The notes under the pieces are model-generated. The model saw nothing but the letters and a program-made list of their open reading frames with translations. It ran no database searches and had not been told where the DNA came from. A program made the translations under genes and the position numbers. From Ascoidea asiatica (Eukaryota; Ascomycota; Saccharomycetes; Ascoideales; Ascoideaceae), in NCBI GenBank assembly GCA_001600695.1, contig BCKQ01000016.1, positions 62,001 to 126,000 on the forward strand: DNA of 64,000 nt, in the 5' to 3' direction. This document shows positions 21,861 through 33,603 of the stretch, one piece after another (within the stretch, counting starts at the first letter, position 1; each line of letters starts with the position of its first letter).

Positions 21861-24800
21861 ATGAGTAATGCTTTAGTGTTACCTCGTTTGCAAATTACTG
21901 GTTCTCAACATAATATTTGTTTTTCTGAAGATGGTTATATTGCTGTATCTGCAGATGCAAAAATATGTATTTTATCTCCTTCTTCTGATCCATATCGAAA
22001 GAATAAGAAAATCCAAGATTTATTGAATATCACAACTGTTGAAGGTATTCCATTCAATAATCAAGATGATTATATGATTTTTGATGAATTGATATCCGTT
22101 TCTTCTAATTCAATTGAGGATTTTTGTACTCAAGTTTTTTGGTCACCGTCAAACTTCACTAAAGATTCAAGTTATTCTCCATATTTATCAATTTTATCTA
22201 ATAATTCTAATTGTTTTATTTATTTTCAATCTTCCAATAATCAAATCAATAGGAAGTCAAAAAATATTACTTATAATAGTATAAATTCAAAATGGGTTAT
22301 AGAATATAATCTTTTTCAAGAATTATGTATTATAAATAATATTAATTTAAATCAACCTATTAATCAATCTAGTTTAAATGACTGTAAAATTCATTCTTTT
22401 GATTGGGCTCCAAATTTACTTAAAGAAACTCACAACCTTAATATTGATTATCGTTTTTTCGTTCTTGGTCTTCAATCAAATCAAATTGTTTTTTTCAAAA
22501 TAAATAATAAAACAAACTCAAACAATTCTTCTTTAAAAATGATTGCTCAACTTAAAGTATCATTTGATTCAAATAATTGGATAATTGGACTTAAATGGTC
22601 TTCATGGCAAAAATCCAGCAGCGATTCAAAAATACTTTTTTCAAAATTAGCTTTAATAACATCAAATAATTCTTTATTAGTTCAATCTTTGAAATATAAT
22701 TGTCAAGAACAATCTTTGAATTTTCAACTAAATGAAAGTTCTTTTCTATCTTCTAACAATTATAATTCTTATATATTGGAAACAAATTGTATACATTTAA
22801 AGCCTCCTAATAGGTTTTTCATTAATTCAATTCAATGGTTTTATCTTTATAATAAAGAAATTCAAAAGAAAGAACTAATTTTATTTATTTCAACTTCTAA
22901 ATCTATTGAGGCATTTTTAATCAATCAAGAAAGAAAATTTGAATATAAGTATAACGTAAATTCATGCACTAATTTTCAAGATAATTTATTAATTGTAGAT
23001 AATGGTGAAACGAATCCAAACGAAGCTGATATTTATTTGTTAAATTCTTTAATTGAATTACAGAATCCAATAAGTAATTCTGATTCCAAGAATTTGAATT
23101 TCGATCAAGAAGGTATAAATAATGATTCAATTTTACATTTGAAATTCAATTTAGGTACAGGTTTTTCTACAACTCACAAAGATAAAATTAAGTATCAGAA
23201 AGAAAAAGAAAAAAAATATTTAAAAAATATAAATAAATCTATTTTGAAATCCTTTAATAATTTAGATCTTATTTTTAATTCTGATTTTGTTAACATGCTA
23301 AAATCTTCATTATCGCAACAAATAAAAAACTGGTATATTTTAAATAATAAAATTGATAATGTAAATTATCCTAGAATAAAAATCCGAGGATCATCCATAA
23401 ACACCTTTGGAAGTGTATTGGTAGTTGCATACGAAATTGAACCTGCTAATACCATTACTCAATCTATGAACTCTAGAATCACTACTAATTTAATTTTCAT
23501 TCCAATTATTAAAGAACAATTATATATGTATATTAATGATTCTCGATTTTCCACTGACTTTAATTTTGATAGTTCTAATAAAAGTTTTATTCAGACGTTT
23601 CAGTTTGATATTTTGAAGCTTTTGTATGAAAAAATGCATAATTGGAAAAGCTTAAAAGGATCTTCATTGACTTTTATTTTCTTTTACAACCTACTTAAGG
23701 CTTATTTTCTAAGGAGATCAAATATTGATAATTTAACTGCTCTATCATCAATAAATATTCAGGATTATTTTAATATTCTCAATCAAACAATTTTTTTAAA
23801 AATTATAACTGATGAGAAAAAATTGAATGAAGATTCAAAAAATAAAAAATCAAGTGAAAGTGAGATTAATGTTGAGAAAATCAAAAAGAATATTTCAAGA
23901 CTTTTAATGGAAAGTTTTCAAACAAATGATATGATATACTCAGTTAAATTATTAAATTATTTGATAGTTAAACCGATTAGACCTACAGAGTTAAGTTTAA
24001 TAGATCAAGCTTCAGAAAATATCATGTCAGAGTATTCGTCGAAAACTCCACTAGTTGACGAAAGTGAAGTAAACAATGCCAGTAGTATTTATGTTGAAAA
24101 TAAGGAACACCCAGAAAATAAAAATGTATTAATAAATAAAATTGATAAAAATACTAACCCCGAGATAAAAGTTGAAGAAATCGATAAATCTATTTTGAAC
24201 AATTCAGATAAAGATGAAAGCAAAAAAAAAGAGATTAAATCGGAAGAAATCAAAGAAGAGTTAAAATTGACTCCCAAGAATAAAAAATTAGTAGACGAAA
24301 AATTAAAGTTCACTAAAAATAATGAAATATTCATTCATTATTTCATTAAATTTTCTAAAATTATAATGACTCAACTTGCAAATATTGTTACTCTTTTTTT
24401 TAATGATAATGATAATACGCTACTTGAAGGATTCTATGATAAAGCTATTTTAAAATGTATGAAAATGTTTCTTTATTTGGAGTCAAAAAATTCTGAAAAA
24501 TCGCATCTTGGCAATGAAGAAGCAACTGAGAATTTAAATGGATTATCGAAAGAACATCTAGATACTGAATTGGTAATCAAGAATGAATTTTTTGAAAATG
24601 GATTGACATTTGATTTAGCTGATAACGAGAACCAGAGCTTAGAAAAGCTACAAGATAAAGAAAATGGGTACACTTGGGAAAGATGTAGCATTACATTATT
24701 GCCCTTATTGGACAGCAAAAATAAAATATGCTCTGGATGTGGAAGAAAGTGTATTGATTATGATACTAGCATTGGTAACTCCGAACAAAATAATCCAAAC

Positions 24801-24875
24801 TGGTTGGCAGAAATTCTCTTAAAAGGGCAATGCAGTTGTATCTATTGTGGAGGTAAATTTTTTAGTAGAAGATAG
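21861..24875 (+). CDS. TFIIIC delta-type subunit (TFIIIC90/Sfc9/Tfc8-like)
   Basis: This is a predicted subunit of the RNA polymerase III initiation factor TFIIIC, acting on tRNA gene B-boxes. The N-terminus (NICFSEDGYIAVSADAKICI) begins a beta-propeller-like domain typical of the TFIIIC delta subunit. The C-terminal 65 residues form the TFIIIC zinc-binding domain: WERCSITLLPLL, CSGCGRKC and CSCIYCGGKFF with paired Cys ligands. Between them lies a Lys/Glu-rich linker at about residues 740-820. At 1004 residues it is much longer than S. cerevisiae Tfc8 (588) and closer to fission-yeast and animal homologues in having the zinc domain. The start ATG is the first in frame. The S. cerevisiae gene name is uncertain, so I leave the symbol blank. 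Confidence 0.82.
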   Translation: MSNALVLPRLQITGSQHNICFSEDGYIAVSADAKICILSPSSDPYRKNKKIQDLLNITTVEGIPFNNQDDYMIFDELISVSSNSIEDFCTQVFWSPSNFTKDSSYSPYLSILSNNSNCFIYFQSSNNQINRKSKNITYNSINSKWVIEYNLFQELCIINNINLNQPINQSSLNDCKIHSFDWAPNLLKETHNLNIDYRFFVLGLQSNQIVFFKINNKTNSNNSSLKMIAQLKVSFDSNNWIIGLKWSSWQKSSSDSKILFSKLALITSNNSLLVQSLKYNCQEQSLNFQLNESSFLSSNNYNSYILETNCIHLKPPNRFFINSIQWFYLYNKEIQKKELILFISTSKSIEAFLINQERKFEYKYNVNSCTNFQDNLLIVDNGETNPNEADIYLLNSLIELQNPISNSDSKNLNFDQEGINNDSILHLKFNLGTGFSTTHKDKIKYQKEKEKKYLKNINKSILKSFNNLDLIFNSDFVNMLKSSLSQQIKNWYILNNKIDNVNYPRIKIRGSSINTFGSVLVVAYEIEPANTITQSMNSRITTNLIFIPIIKEQLYMYINDSRFSTDFNFDSSNKSFIQTFQFDILKLLYEKMHNWKSLKGSSLTFIFFYNLLKAYFLRRSNIDNLTALSSINIQDYFNILNQTIFLKIITDEKKLNEDSKNKKSSESEINVEKIKKNISRLLMESFQTNDMIYSVKLLNYLIVKPIRPTELSLIDQASENIMSEYSSKTPLVDESEVNNASSIYVENKEHPENKNVLINKIDKNTNPEIKVEEIDKSILNNSDKDESKKKEIKSEEIKEELKLTPKNKKLVDEKLKFTKNNEIFIHYFIKFSKIIMTQLANIVTLFFNDNDNTLLEGFYDKAILKCMKMFLYLESKNSEKSHLGNEEATENLNGLSKEHLDTELVIKNEFFENGLTFDLADNENQSLEKLQDKENGYTWERCSITLLPLLDSKNKICSGCGRKCIDYDTSIGNSEQNNPNWLAEILLKGQCSCIYCGGKFFSRR

Positions 24876-25380
24876 TTAAGTTATTAGACGGATATATTTC
24901 TGCTGTTTCTGCTGTTTCTGCTGCTTTTGAGGAATGAAAAACATTTGAAATAGTTGGTGTGGCTGGTTTATTTTCGTGGCGTACAAGTGGCTATTGTTTT
25001 ACCACGTGATTTTTGGTCCCGTCTTTATCTGAGACAACCACGGACAAGCCCTTGGAAATTCAACGGGGATGTAAAATTGTATTATTGTATTGGAGTAGTA
25101 TTGTATTGTAATAGTAGTATTGTTAGATTGTAATATATTATTAAATTGTAATAAATGAATGGAATTGCTAGAGTATAAATAGTAAAATATATATTTTTCT
25201 ATTGTTCAGCCAGCTTCAATTTTGTTATATAAAAGTGCTTACCGCTGATTATTGTTAAGGACTTTCAGAGTTTAAAAGGAAATATTTCTCAAAGAAGCAA
25301 AGCAGTAATTTGATTCTAATTGTCGCTGATTGATTTAAATCATAATTTTTAAAGATTAAGTAGTGAGTAAGTGATATAAG
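24876..25380. promoter_or_regulatory. RER1 upstream region with a CACGTG site
   Basis: CACGTG lies at 25003-25008, about 375 bp upstream of the RER1 ATG. Around 25080-25160 there is an irregular GTATTGTA/GTAATAGTA-rich stretch. CTGCTGTTT is repeated two to three times at about 24900-24925, just past the upstream gene stop. Confidence 0.4.
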
Positions 25381-25989
25381 ATGGATAATTTCAATAATGA
25401 GGAAAATATTTTCTCTTCATATTCTTCTGGTTTACATATGAAATATCAAAAGTATCTAGATAAAGTGACTCCATATACCACTTATAGATGGTGTTCGTTT
25501 GGTGTACTTTTAGTTATATTTTTTGTAAGAGTATTAATAGTTCAAGGTTGGTATATTATTTGTTATGCTTTAGGTATATATCTACTAAGTTTATTTTTAC
25601 AATTTTTACAACCAAAATTTGATCCATCTTTGGAACAAGAATTAAAAGATGAAAAAATTGAAGAAGGTTTAAATGATGATCCTAATGAAGGGTCTTCTTC
25701 AACTTCTTATAATAATAACTCAAATAATGATGATGATGAATTCAGACCTTTTATAAGAAGATTGCCAGAATTTAAATTTTGGTTAAATGCAACTAGGGCA
25801 ACTGTAATTTCATTATTTGCCACCTTTTTCAATATATTTGATATTCCTGTATTTTGGCCAATTTTATTAATATATTTCATTGCTTTATTTTCAATGACAA
25901 TGAGAAAGCAGATTCAACATATGATAAAATATAAATATGTTCCATTAGATATTGGAAAAACAAAATATAGTAGTAGAAATTCTATTTAA
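25381..25989 (+). CDS. RER1: Rer1, Golgi-to-ER retrieval receptor
   Basis: Rer1 is a four-span membrane protein that returns escaped ER membrane proteins from the cis-Golgi in COPI vesicles. Family blocks are clear: YLDKVTPYTTYRW before the first hydrophobic pair, LFLQFLQPKFDPSLE between the pairs, FRPFIRRLPEFKFW before the second pair, and KQIQHMIKYKYVP at the cytosolic tail. The 202-residue length is close to the usual 188. The extra residues are an Asp/Asn/Ser-rich loop at about 105-125. The start is the first ATG after an AT-rich leader. Confidence is very high. Confidence 0.97.
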   Translation: MDNFNNEENIFSSYSSGLHMKYQKYLDKVTPYTTYRWCSFGVLLVIFFVRVLIVQGWYIICYALGIYLLSLFLQFLQPKFDPSLEQELKDEKIEEGLNDDPNEGSSSTSYNNNSNNDDDEFRPFIRRLPEFKFWLNATRATVISLFATFFNIFDIPVFWPILLIYFIALFSMTMRKQIQHMIKYKYVPLDIGKTKYSSRNSI

Positions 25990-26246
25990 GTATTTTTTCA
26001 AATTTAAATTACCTTCTCTTTTACTACTTTTTATTTTTTTCATATCCTGCTAATTTTATAGTACATAATAATATACAATTAAATTTTATTCACCAATAAA
26101 TATTGAAAATATTTTCATCTTTTGGTAGTAGTTCTGTGAAAATATTTGGCTGCAGGAAAAAGATTTTTCTTTTATTGCATTTCCTGATACTGTTTTTGTT
26201 TTCATTTTTTGTCACTTTTCTATGAAAAACGTTTTATAATGTTAAA

Positions 26247-26320
26247 GGTCCCTTGGCCCAGTTGGTTAAGGCATCGTGCTAATAACGCGGGGATCAGCAG
26301 TTCGATCCTGCTAGGGACCA
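26247..26320 (+). tRNA. tRNA-Ile(AAU)
   Basis: A 74-nt intronless tRNA with a complete seven-pair acceptor stem (GGTCCCT with AGGGACC) and discriminator A. The A-box region is TGGCCCAGTTGG, the anticodon loop CTAATAA gives anticodon AAT, and the B-box is GTTCGATCC. It closely resembles the S. cerevisiae tRNA-Ile(AAU). An eight-T terminator follows at once. The 26209-26412 protein frame across it is spurious. Confidence 0.98.
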
Positions 26321-26328
26321 TTTTTTTT
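26321..26328 (+). terminator. RNA polymerase III T8 terminator of the tRNA-Ile gene
   Basis: Eight consecutive T residues begin at the base after the discriminator, the normal Pol III termination signal. Confidence 0.95.
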
Positions 26329-26898
26329 GTTACCTCTTACTACTTCTTTAAAAGAATAAACCAAAAACCATTTTTATTTAAAGACCGGAAAGCAAAACTG
26401 AAATCAGAATAAATTTATTAAAATCAACTTTTATTATTTGAAAATCTCATTATATAGATATATTTAATGATAAAAACTAAAATAACTGAAACTAATTAAA
26501 AACAGAAAGCGTAGGTGTTAAATAAAAAAAGATAAATCAAAACAAAAAGAATATAAGAGGAAAATTATAATATAATATAGTATTAATAAAACAAAAATTG
26601 TTGACAACAGAAAATCTCAGATTGTCAACAAAAAAGGAAATGAAAGCAAAAGTTAATTTAAAAATAATACCTCAATGAAAAGTAATGCTTTAGTTAAAAA
26701 AATTGAATATAAATAAAAAAAAATAAAATGAAAAAAAAATTTGGAAAGTAAAACCAATGATTAAAAAATTAAGACACCAGTTAGGTAAAAGGAGATCTTA
26801 GAATAAATTGAACAGACTTGAGTATGATATAAGATTGAATTGGTCTAAAATGATTAAATTTCATAAGGGTATGATTATTTCATATATTCACCTTTTCA
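26329..26898. other. AT-rich spacer between tRNA-Ile and NTH1 (convergent)
   Basis: A 570 bp A-rich stretch on the plus strand. It probably includes the NTH1 3' untranslated region on the minus strand. I see nothing else in it. Confidence 0.5.
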
Positions 26899-29262
26899 TT
26901 AATTAAGAGCTTTGTTGGAAGCTGATAATCTTGAAAAGAAAACATCTGGTGGAGTACAAGTGCCAAGAGCTCTTTGAGCGTGAGAACCTAAAAATGTTAA
27001 ACCAAAAATGTAGGAAGCATTAACCCATCCAAAACCTTCAGTAGCAACTCCTTTAAAGTCAGCACCTTGGTTACCATATTCTGCATCAACTTTATGAGGA
27101 TCAGTACCTGTAGTGACATTGTATTTCTCGACAACAATCCCATTATAATCCACGAAAGATTTTGTCATAATATAAAGCCATCTATAAACTAATCTTCTTG
27201 CAACATCTGAATAGCCATATTTACAAAGGCCAACCCAAGCTAACATTTGATGAGGAGCCCATCCATAAGGATAATCCCATTGTCTATTTGGTCTATCAAC
27301 ATTAATCTCACCTCTTGATTCTTTAGTACCAGCAGCTAAACCACCTAATTCTTCAAACATTGGAACCCCTTTCTTAGCCATAAAATCTGCTTGATGATCA
27401 TCAGCTAAACCAGCCCACATTGTCCAAAAGGTAGTTGCTGAATCATAAGTTGATTGTTTATTTAATTCAGTATCATAATCATAAAAAATTCCTTTTTCTT
27501 CATTCCAACAATATTTATTCATTGAAATTTTCCTTAATTTTGCTTTTTCAAACCAACATTCACTTGATTCAAAAGTATTATCAAGACACTTGAAATTATC
27601 ATTGAATTTATCTTTTATGATATTACCAATATCAATCTCATATTTATATAATAAAGAATTTAAATCAACAGTTGCTAATTTTGCGCATATACCATCTAAT
27701 CTATAAGTAGTATCATGACCAGATTCTCTAACAGCTCTATCATTTAAAAAATAATTATCTAATTCTGGTTCATTGATCTTACCATCATTATAATCTAATT
27801 GAAATTGATCAATAGACATATTATATTTTTTAGCATATGGATTTAAAATTGAAATAAAATGAGTTGATTCAGTTTCTGGAGGTATACCTTTGCCATTTGG
27901 TCTATATCTCGATAATCCTGTTTTAGTATCTAATCTTGGTTCTATACACCAAACAGTTTTATATTCTTTTATTGAAGCTTGAATTGATCTTCTTAAAAAA
28001 TCATTTGATTCATCAATATCCTCATTTAACTCAATCATTTTATTATAAACTTTTATTGCCATATCAGTTAAAAATGGTGGTTGAGATCTACAAAGGTAAT
28101 AGGATCTATTTGCATTTAAAATTTTACCATAATGTTCGATTTCAAAAATAAAATTTTCAACCATACCCTTTGCTAATTCTAGTTTATTATCAATTAATAA
28201 ACCAATAGCAATCATATAAGAATCCCAACCATATAATTCATTAAATCTACCACCTGGTACAACATATGGATAACCTTTTAAAGTATAATTTTCGGATTCT
28301 GGATCATAAATTTTCTTCATTGCTAAAGCTAGTAAACCAGGTCTACCATTGATTGATTTAACATAATCTTGACTAATATCTTTTGGTAAATATTCAACTT
28401 GTAAGTTAAAATTAGGATTTGAGATTGAGACATTTTTAAAAAAATTATATTGATCAACACAATCATAAGGTATATACAATCTTGGAAATTTTGCTTCAGG
28501 GGTTTTAATTTTTGTATCATTAGCCATAATTGCAATATTATTATCATCTAATTGTCTTGTTAAATTTTTCCAAAATTGATTATTAATTAATCTTTTTAAT
28601 CTTTTTACAGGGTTTTCATTTAATCTTGATTCATCTAAAATAATTTGATTTCTACCTAATCTTTTGGCTATAGTTAATTCTTGTAATAAATTCGATAACA
28701 TATAAGTACCTCTAATATCATAATGATTAAAACCATTTGAATTGACAGTACCTAACTTTAAAACTTTTGGACCAGTATCTTCAATTGTAATTTGATAATT
28801 TTTATCAGTATCTTCATTTTCTAATAATTGTTTTAAAGTTGAATCAATATCAGTTATTAAAAATTTTCTACTAAATCTTGAAGTTTGTTCATCTTGACTT
28901 GATCTTCTTTTTAATTTATATTTATAATCAGGATTATTAAAAGTTAAATTTTTTGAAATTTTTGTATTTGGTAAATTATTATGATAAGATAATTGAGAAG
29001 TTGAAGAATTAGCAGAAGAGTTATGAATGTTATTATTAATTGAATTATCAATAGCATAATCAAAAGTAGAGCTACTTGCTCTACCGCCACCAAAAGAAAA
29101 TCTTAATGGTTTAATGGAATTAACAGAAAAAGTTCTCATTCTGCTTTTATTTTTTCTTGGATCAGTTTTTGGACCATAATAAACATCAGGTATTGAATAT
29201 GGATCTAAATCATCAGAAGCAGCAGAAGATGATCTATTATGGAATGTAGTTGCAGTAGTCAT
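26899..29262 (-). CDS. NTH1: Neutral trehalase (GH37)
   Basis: This cytosolic enzyme hydrolyses trehalose to two glucose molecules and is activated by PKA phosphorylation with 14-3-3 binding. All family features are present: an N-terminal [12 protein letters not shown] segment, candidate PKA sites (KRRSSQD at about residue 118), and a calcium-binding loop [14 protein letters not shown] near 150. The trehalase signatures [14 protein letters not shown] (about 335) and [12 protein letters not shown] (about 660) are intact, with [10 protein letters not shown]-type and [13 protein letters not shown] blocks. Length is 787 residues against 751 in S. cerevisiae. The ATG start gives the expected N-terminus. 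I found no CTG codon in frame. NTH1 is preferred over NTH2 only by convention. Confidence 0.97.
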   Translation of the reverse strand: MTTATTFHNRSSSAASDDLDPYSIPDVYYGPKTDPRKNKSRMRTFSVNSIKPLRFSFGGGRASSSTFDYAIDNSINNNIHNSSANSSTSQLSYHNNLPNTKISKNLTFNNPDYKYKLKRRSSQDEQTSRFSRKFLITDIDSTLKQLLENEDTDKNYQITIEDTGPKVLKLGTVNSNGFNHYDIRGTYMLSNLLQELTIAKRLGRNQIILDESRLNENPVKRLKRLINNQFWKNLTRQLDDNNIAIMANDTKIKTPEAKFPRLYIPYDCVDQYNFFKNVSISNPNFNLQVEYLPKDISQDYVKSINGRPGLLALAMKKIYDPESENYTLKGYPYVVPGGRFNELYGWDSYMIAIGLLIDNKLELAKGMVENFIFEIEHYGKILNANRSYYLCRSQPPFLTDMAIKVYNKMIELNEDIDESNDFLRRSIQASIKEYKTVWCIEPRLDTKTGLSRYRPNGKGIPPETESTHFISILNPYAKKYNMSIDQFQLDYNDGKINEPELDNYFLNDRAVRESGHDTTYRLDGICAKLATVDLNSLLYKYEIDIGNIIKDKFNDNFKCLDNTFESSECWFEKAKLRKISMNKYCWNEEKGIFYDYDTELNKQSTYDSATTFWTMWAGLADDHQADFMAKKGVPMFEELGGLAAGTKESRGEINVDRPNRQWDYPYGWAPHQMLAWVGLCKYGYSDVARRLVYRWLYIMTKSFVDYNGIVVEKYNVTTGTDPHKVDAEYGNQGADFKGVATEGFGWVNASYIFGLTFLGSHAQRALGTCTPPDVFFSRLSASNKALN

Positions 29263-29855
29263 TTTCTAAATGTAAAATATCTATATCTATATTTATGGTT
29301 ATATTTAAATAAATATCAATATTGATATTAAATATTTTGATAATATAGTATTATATAATATAGTATAATATAATATAATATAATTTAATATTGTTTAATA
29401 TAATAGAATAACGTCAAAGAAATTCCAAAGAGAATAAAACAATAAAAGAAAATAAAATAGAATAAAAGAAAAGAAAAGAAAAGAAAAGAAAAGAGAAATT
29501 AAAAATGAAAATGAAATATAGAGAAGAAATTATATTGTTTTTATATTAAATTATTTTACAAAATGGCTACTATATACTTAACTATGAAGTTTTAGCTAAT
29601 TGATATCAGTAATGTTAGTAAAGTAATGCTCGCTAATTTTAATATGGGGGACAGATAGAAAACAAAAGGAAATGTAATGAAAATGAAAATGAAAAGGAAT
29701 GAGCAAAAAATAGTGAAAAGTGATTAAATTAAGCTCAGAATTAAATTCTCAGTGAATTCTCAGAGAAAGCAAAGAAAGCTAAGAAAGCTAAGAAAGCAGT
29801 CGAGAATCGGTGATGAATAATAACAAATAATTGATAAAAGGTGATGGGCCTGGGA

Positions 29856-29879
29856 GTGAAAGTGAAAGTGAAAGTGAAA
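29856..29879 (+). repeat. GTGAAA hexamer array, four copies
   Basis: Four perfect GTGAAA units followed by GTG. They are roughly the reverse complement of the TTTTCAC run one kilobase downstream. Confidence 0.9.
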
Positions 29880-30866
29880 GTGGGTGTGAGCCTGGGAGTG
29901 AAGCTGAGACTGACGGGTGATCGGCACGCGCGCAACTGACCAAGCGCAAGTCTAGCGCAAGTCAAACACACAACCTAGCACTGAACCTAGTTGGTGAGCG
30001 AAAGCGCCGGCTGCTGGACTGCGTGCCTGTGCCCGTCCACCTCTTGAACATTGAGAAGTGGCGCAGATTTTGCGATAGAGCCAGGGAATACTGGAAACTG
30101 AGTGTGGTTTTTGAGGCTGGTGCGCGTATAAAAAAAGTATGTGGCGCTGTTTTGGGAACTTTCTCAGGGCCGCTTCTCACAAGTTGGCAGCAGGTGAGGC
30201 ATCTAGCACGGAATACTGAAGACACACACTTCGGCTACTGAATAGTTAAAGTAAAATTTAGTAGGCGAGAAATGATTCTTTTTTTGTTTATCTCAGCCTT
30301 CAGTGAAAAATTTTTATTTTTTGAAATTTTTTTTCTATGTTTTATGTTTTATGTTTTATGTTCTATGTTTTATTTTAAAGTAGGTAAAATTCAATTACTC
30401 TTCGAGCTTTGTTAGCGAATTTTTTCTTTGATGCACAGTCAAGGTATATTTACCTTAAGTAATTATATTATTTTATCACAGTACTGTATTACCAGTAGTA
30501 CAAAATTATTATTTTATTTTATTTTATTTTTAATATATTATTATTATTATATTATATTATGATATCATTTGAAAAAACAACTGTATTTTGGATTATGTTT
30601 TGATTGAATTTCAATTGTACGTTTTTGCAGCTTTGTTGGTGAGAGAATTGAAGAATCTAATCCAAGTGAAAAAAATAAAAATTTTCCATTTTCAAATGAA
30701 ATAGAAATACAAGTAAAATCATTAAAAGCAAAAAGAAAAGTAACAGAAAAAGTAATTGAAATCAGTCCCAAACATATCCATTTTGGTAAACAGTTTGTAT
30801 ACAAATGTGGAGGTGCTCTGTTTCCCTAGTGTAACCAGGCTTTGGATCCTCCGGATTTCACTTCTC

Positions 30867-30892
30867 ACCTTTCACTTTTCACTTTTCACTTT
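30867..30892 (+). repeat. TTTTCAC run
   Basis: CACCTTTCACTTTTCACTTTTCAC-type repeats continue into a CATTCT-rich pyrimidine tract up to about 30965. Confidence 0.8.
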
Positions 30893-32058
30893 ACCACCGT
30901 ATCCTCATTCTCATTCTCATTCTCGTTCATTTTCATTTGCACTTTCACTTCCACTTTCACACTAACTTTACTTAAACAATCACATCTTATCGTAACCTTT
31001 TAGATGTTTTATGAAGTTATACAATTTCAACGTGTCTTGAAAATCTCTTGAAAATCTATTGAAAATCATTTACGTGAACAATATTGCTTTAATAACTTTA
31101 GAATATGTTACTATTTCATTAAAATTTCCCAAGTTTATCTCGTGGAGTGATGTTTCAGAAGTCTTTTTTCTTATTTTTTTATCTTTTATTCTTTTATTCT
31201 TTTACATTTATCTTTATTTTCCTACAATTTTTTTACCCCGTATTTCGCTTTTTCCCCATTTCTGTTTTTCTACTTTTGTTGAATTTTATAAAGATACAAG
31301 GATCAATTCTCATTTAATAACTACTAATATAAAAAACACATGCTGTATCAAAATGAATCGAATTTACCAACAATTGAAATAAGAAATTTACAGAGTTTAG
31401 ATCCTTAGCAGGCATTAATCAATCTTTTTCAAAATCTAAATATTGTGAGTGGTGTATAGTAGCAATTACTAATTTCTATTTGTTCATGAATAACTATTAC
31501 CTCACTTTCACGACCAGCAATCAAATATCACTAGAAGATAATGGATTATTTACAATTTCAATTTTATTTTCTCTTTATTCCTATTTTTAACTCTAGATTA
31601 TGATTACTGTACCAGTATTAGCTTTTTACTGTAACGTTAATATTCCTTTTTTTTCTGCGCTTTGTCAAAATATTTCCACTTTGTTGAAAAACCTTATCAG
31701 CTACATATCCAAGTTAATATATGTATCATAGTGTCTCTCCCTGCCCGCAAAATGTCAACTGTGAGCTGTCACTTTGTGTTCAGTGAATTCTGTTATCGGT
31801 TTTTTATTGTGATAACTGTAATCTGTGCCTCGACTAACACGAATTAAATCAATTTCTGAAATTTAAACTTACGCGAAATTAACCTAATTTAACTTAATCT
31901 ATTAATTAATCTATCAATTAACTAATTAATTAATCTATTTCAAGTAATCACAAACACAAATGAACAATAAAATTGTGATTAATAAAACTTATTCCAATTA
32001 CAATCTGATTACAATCTTATTCTAATCTTATTCTAATCTTAATCTAATCTTCTTACTA

Positions 32059-33603
32059 TTATTTCTCTCTTCTTTTGAGCATTTCTCTTACTTTTCTTTC
32101 TAGTTTATTCTCTGTTCTGACTCTTTCCAAATCAACATCATTTCTGACTTCTGCTTCTGTTTCTTCCTCGTCTTCTTCCCTATTGTTTTCTTTTTCTTCT
32201 TTGCCATTTCTTCCTCTGTTTATTATTATGTTATTGTTGTTATTCATCTTCATTTTCACTTGTAATTCGTAGTTGTACTTCTCATTCATCATAATTCCAA
32301 TATCCCTTAAATATTCGTCTTTACAATTATAAATTAATATGCAATCATTCATCAATTCATGAATTTTATCATTTATTCTCCTCTCATTACCAATTTCATT
32401 ACCAATTTCATTACCAATTTCATTTTCTTCACTTTTCTCCAGCAAAACCAATTCAATAGGATAATGTAATAAATATGTTAAAACCTCACTGAAATCGTCA
32501 CATTCAATAATTAATTTCTCTTTAATTCTTATTATCATCATGATTATGACATAATTCATTAATTTACTTATATCGTAATTGAAACAAATTAATTTATCCC
32601 AGATCTTATTAATATATTTCAATTTGAATTCTCTGATTAGTATTAATCTCATAAATCTTATCAACCAAATACTTGACTCAATTTTAAACTTTATTATTAG
32701 TAAATAATATAAATTAAAATCAATTTTCTTTAACATTATTTCAAATCTCTTACAATTCTTCAAAAATTCAACCTCATTATAATATTTTTGCTGTGGATAA
32801 ATCATAAGATTTATAAAAATCTGAAACGTGTCGCTGATAATCTCCTTTTTGTCATATATCTTTGAGATTACATCTCCATTTGTTAATGTTGCTTCTTCCT
32901 CCTCTTCAGAGTTGCATTCCATATAAAACTCATAATAAATCAATCCACAAATCTCATGCATTCCTTGTTTGTATCCAATATTCTCATTCAATTTGTACCA
33001 AACATACAATATTTCTATGATTCCCTTTTTAACCTCGTGTCTTTTGAATAGTTCAACTCCTGGAAATAATCTTTCAACATCCATGATTATACTTTCCAAA
33101 GTATTCAAATCTTTTTTCATTTCTTTGTTTTCTTTAACCTCATTGCTTTTATTTTCATATTGCACCAATGGATCATTTTCTTTATTTACTTCTTTTTTAT
33201 TCAATTTCATTTTCTTACCTTTGAAATTATTAGCTCCATTGCTATTTCTATTGTTAATTCCAACTCCAGTATTACTTTCGGTATCACTCTCAGTATTATT
33301 CTCATTATCTTTGATTTCATAATAATATTTTGAGTCTTTTGACAATTTTCCATATAATGGTTTAAATTGTTCACTTAGTATCTTATATCCATTTCTGATT
33401 TCTTTTATTATATCTTCCCATCTATTTGTATCAAGTGTATTAAATACTATCATAACTTTCCATAATAGTGTTCTTGTGAATATTTCTTTATTTGATGAAT
33501 TATATTCTCCACAGATCACTCCTGTCTTTAAATCTTTTATATCTTTATATTTATTTATTGTCTTTCTACCACATTCAATATAATTTATTTTTCTTTTATC
33601 CAT
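32059..33603 (-). CDS. TBC-domain Rab GTPase-activating protein (TBC1D5-like)
   Basis: The 514-residue protein is a predicted Rab-GAP of membrane traffic. Its TBC domain contains both catalytic fingers: the IxxDxxR arginine finger as IIMDVER at about residue 172, and the YxQ glutamine finger as YKQGMHEICG at about 210. The arrangement, with a long linker before the arginine finger and the GYKQGMHEI block, resembles the TBC1D5 branch more than Gyp1 or Gyp7. An imperfect GNEI tetrapeptide repeat, encoded by 12-bp tandem units at 32390-32425, interrupts the C-terminal half. The C-terminus is Arg/Glu-rich. The ATG at 33603 is the first in frame. The target Rab cannot be inferred. Confidence 0.85.
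   Translation of the reverse strand: MDKRKINYIECGRKTINKYKDIKDLKTGVICGEYNSSNKEIFTRTLLWKVMIVFNTLDTNRWEDIIKEIRNGYKILSEQFKPLYGKLSKDSKYYYEIKDNENNTESDTESNTGVGINNRNSNGANNFKGKKMKLNKKEVNKENDPLVQYENKSNEVKENKEMKKDLNTLESIIMDVERLFPGVELFKRHEVKKGIIEILYVWYKLNENIGYKQGMHEICGLIYYEFYMECNSEEEEEATLTNGDVISKIYDKKEIISDTFQIFINLMIYPQQKYYNEVEFLKNCKRFEIMLKKIDFNLYYLLIIKFKIESSIWLIRFMRLILIREFKLKYINKIWDKLICFNYDISKLMNYVIIMMIIRIKEKLIIECDDFSEVLTYLLHYPIELVLLEKSEENEIGNEIGNEIGNERRINDKIHELMNDCILIYNCKDEYLRDIGIMMNEKYNYELQVKMKMNNNNNIIINRGRNGKEEKENNREEDEEETEAEVRNDVDLERVRTENKLERKVREMLKRREK

Larger units (their letters stand above)
29263..32058. other. Long spacer upstream of NTH1 with a GC-richer island and GTGAAA/TTTTCAC arrays
   Basis: The region between the NTH1 start and the TBC gene stop holds no credible gene. 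It has AAAAG and TATAATA low complexity at 29330-29510, then a GC-richer island at 29740-30240 containing CGCGCG and GCGCCGGC. An ACAGTACTGT palindrome lies at 30478-30487. Pyrimidine-rich CATTCT and TTTTCAC runs lie at 30860-30965. TACTGTA copies occur at 31605 and 31627. Short frames over the island overlap on both strands, which argues against coding. Confidence 0.5.

Noticed and set aside
26209-26412. 67-codon frame at the tRNA locus
   Set aside because: It runs through a complete tRNA-Ile gene and its terminator.
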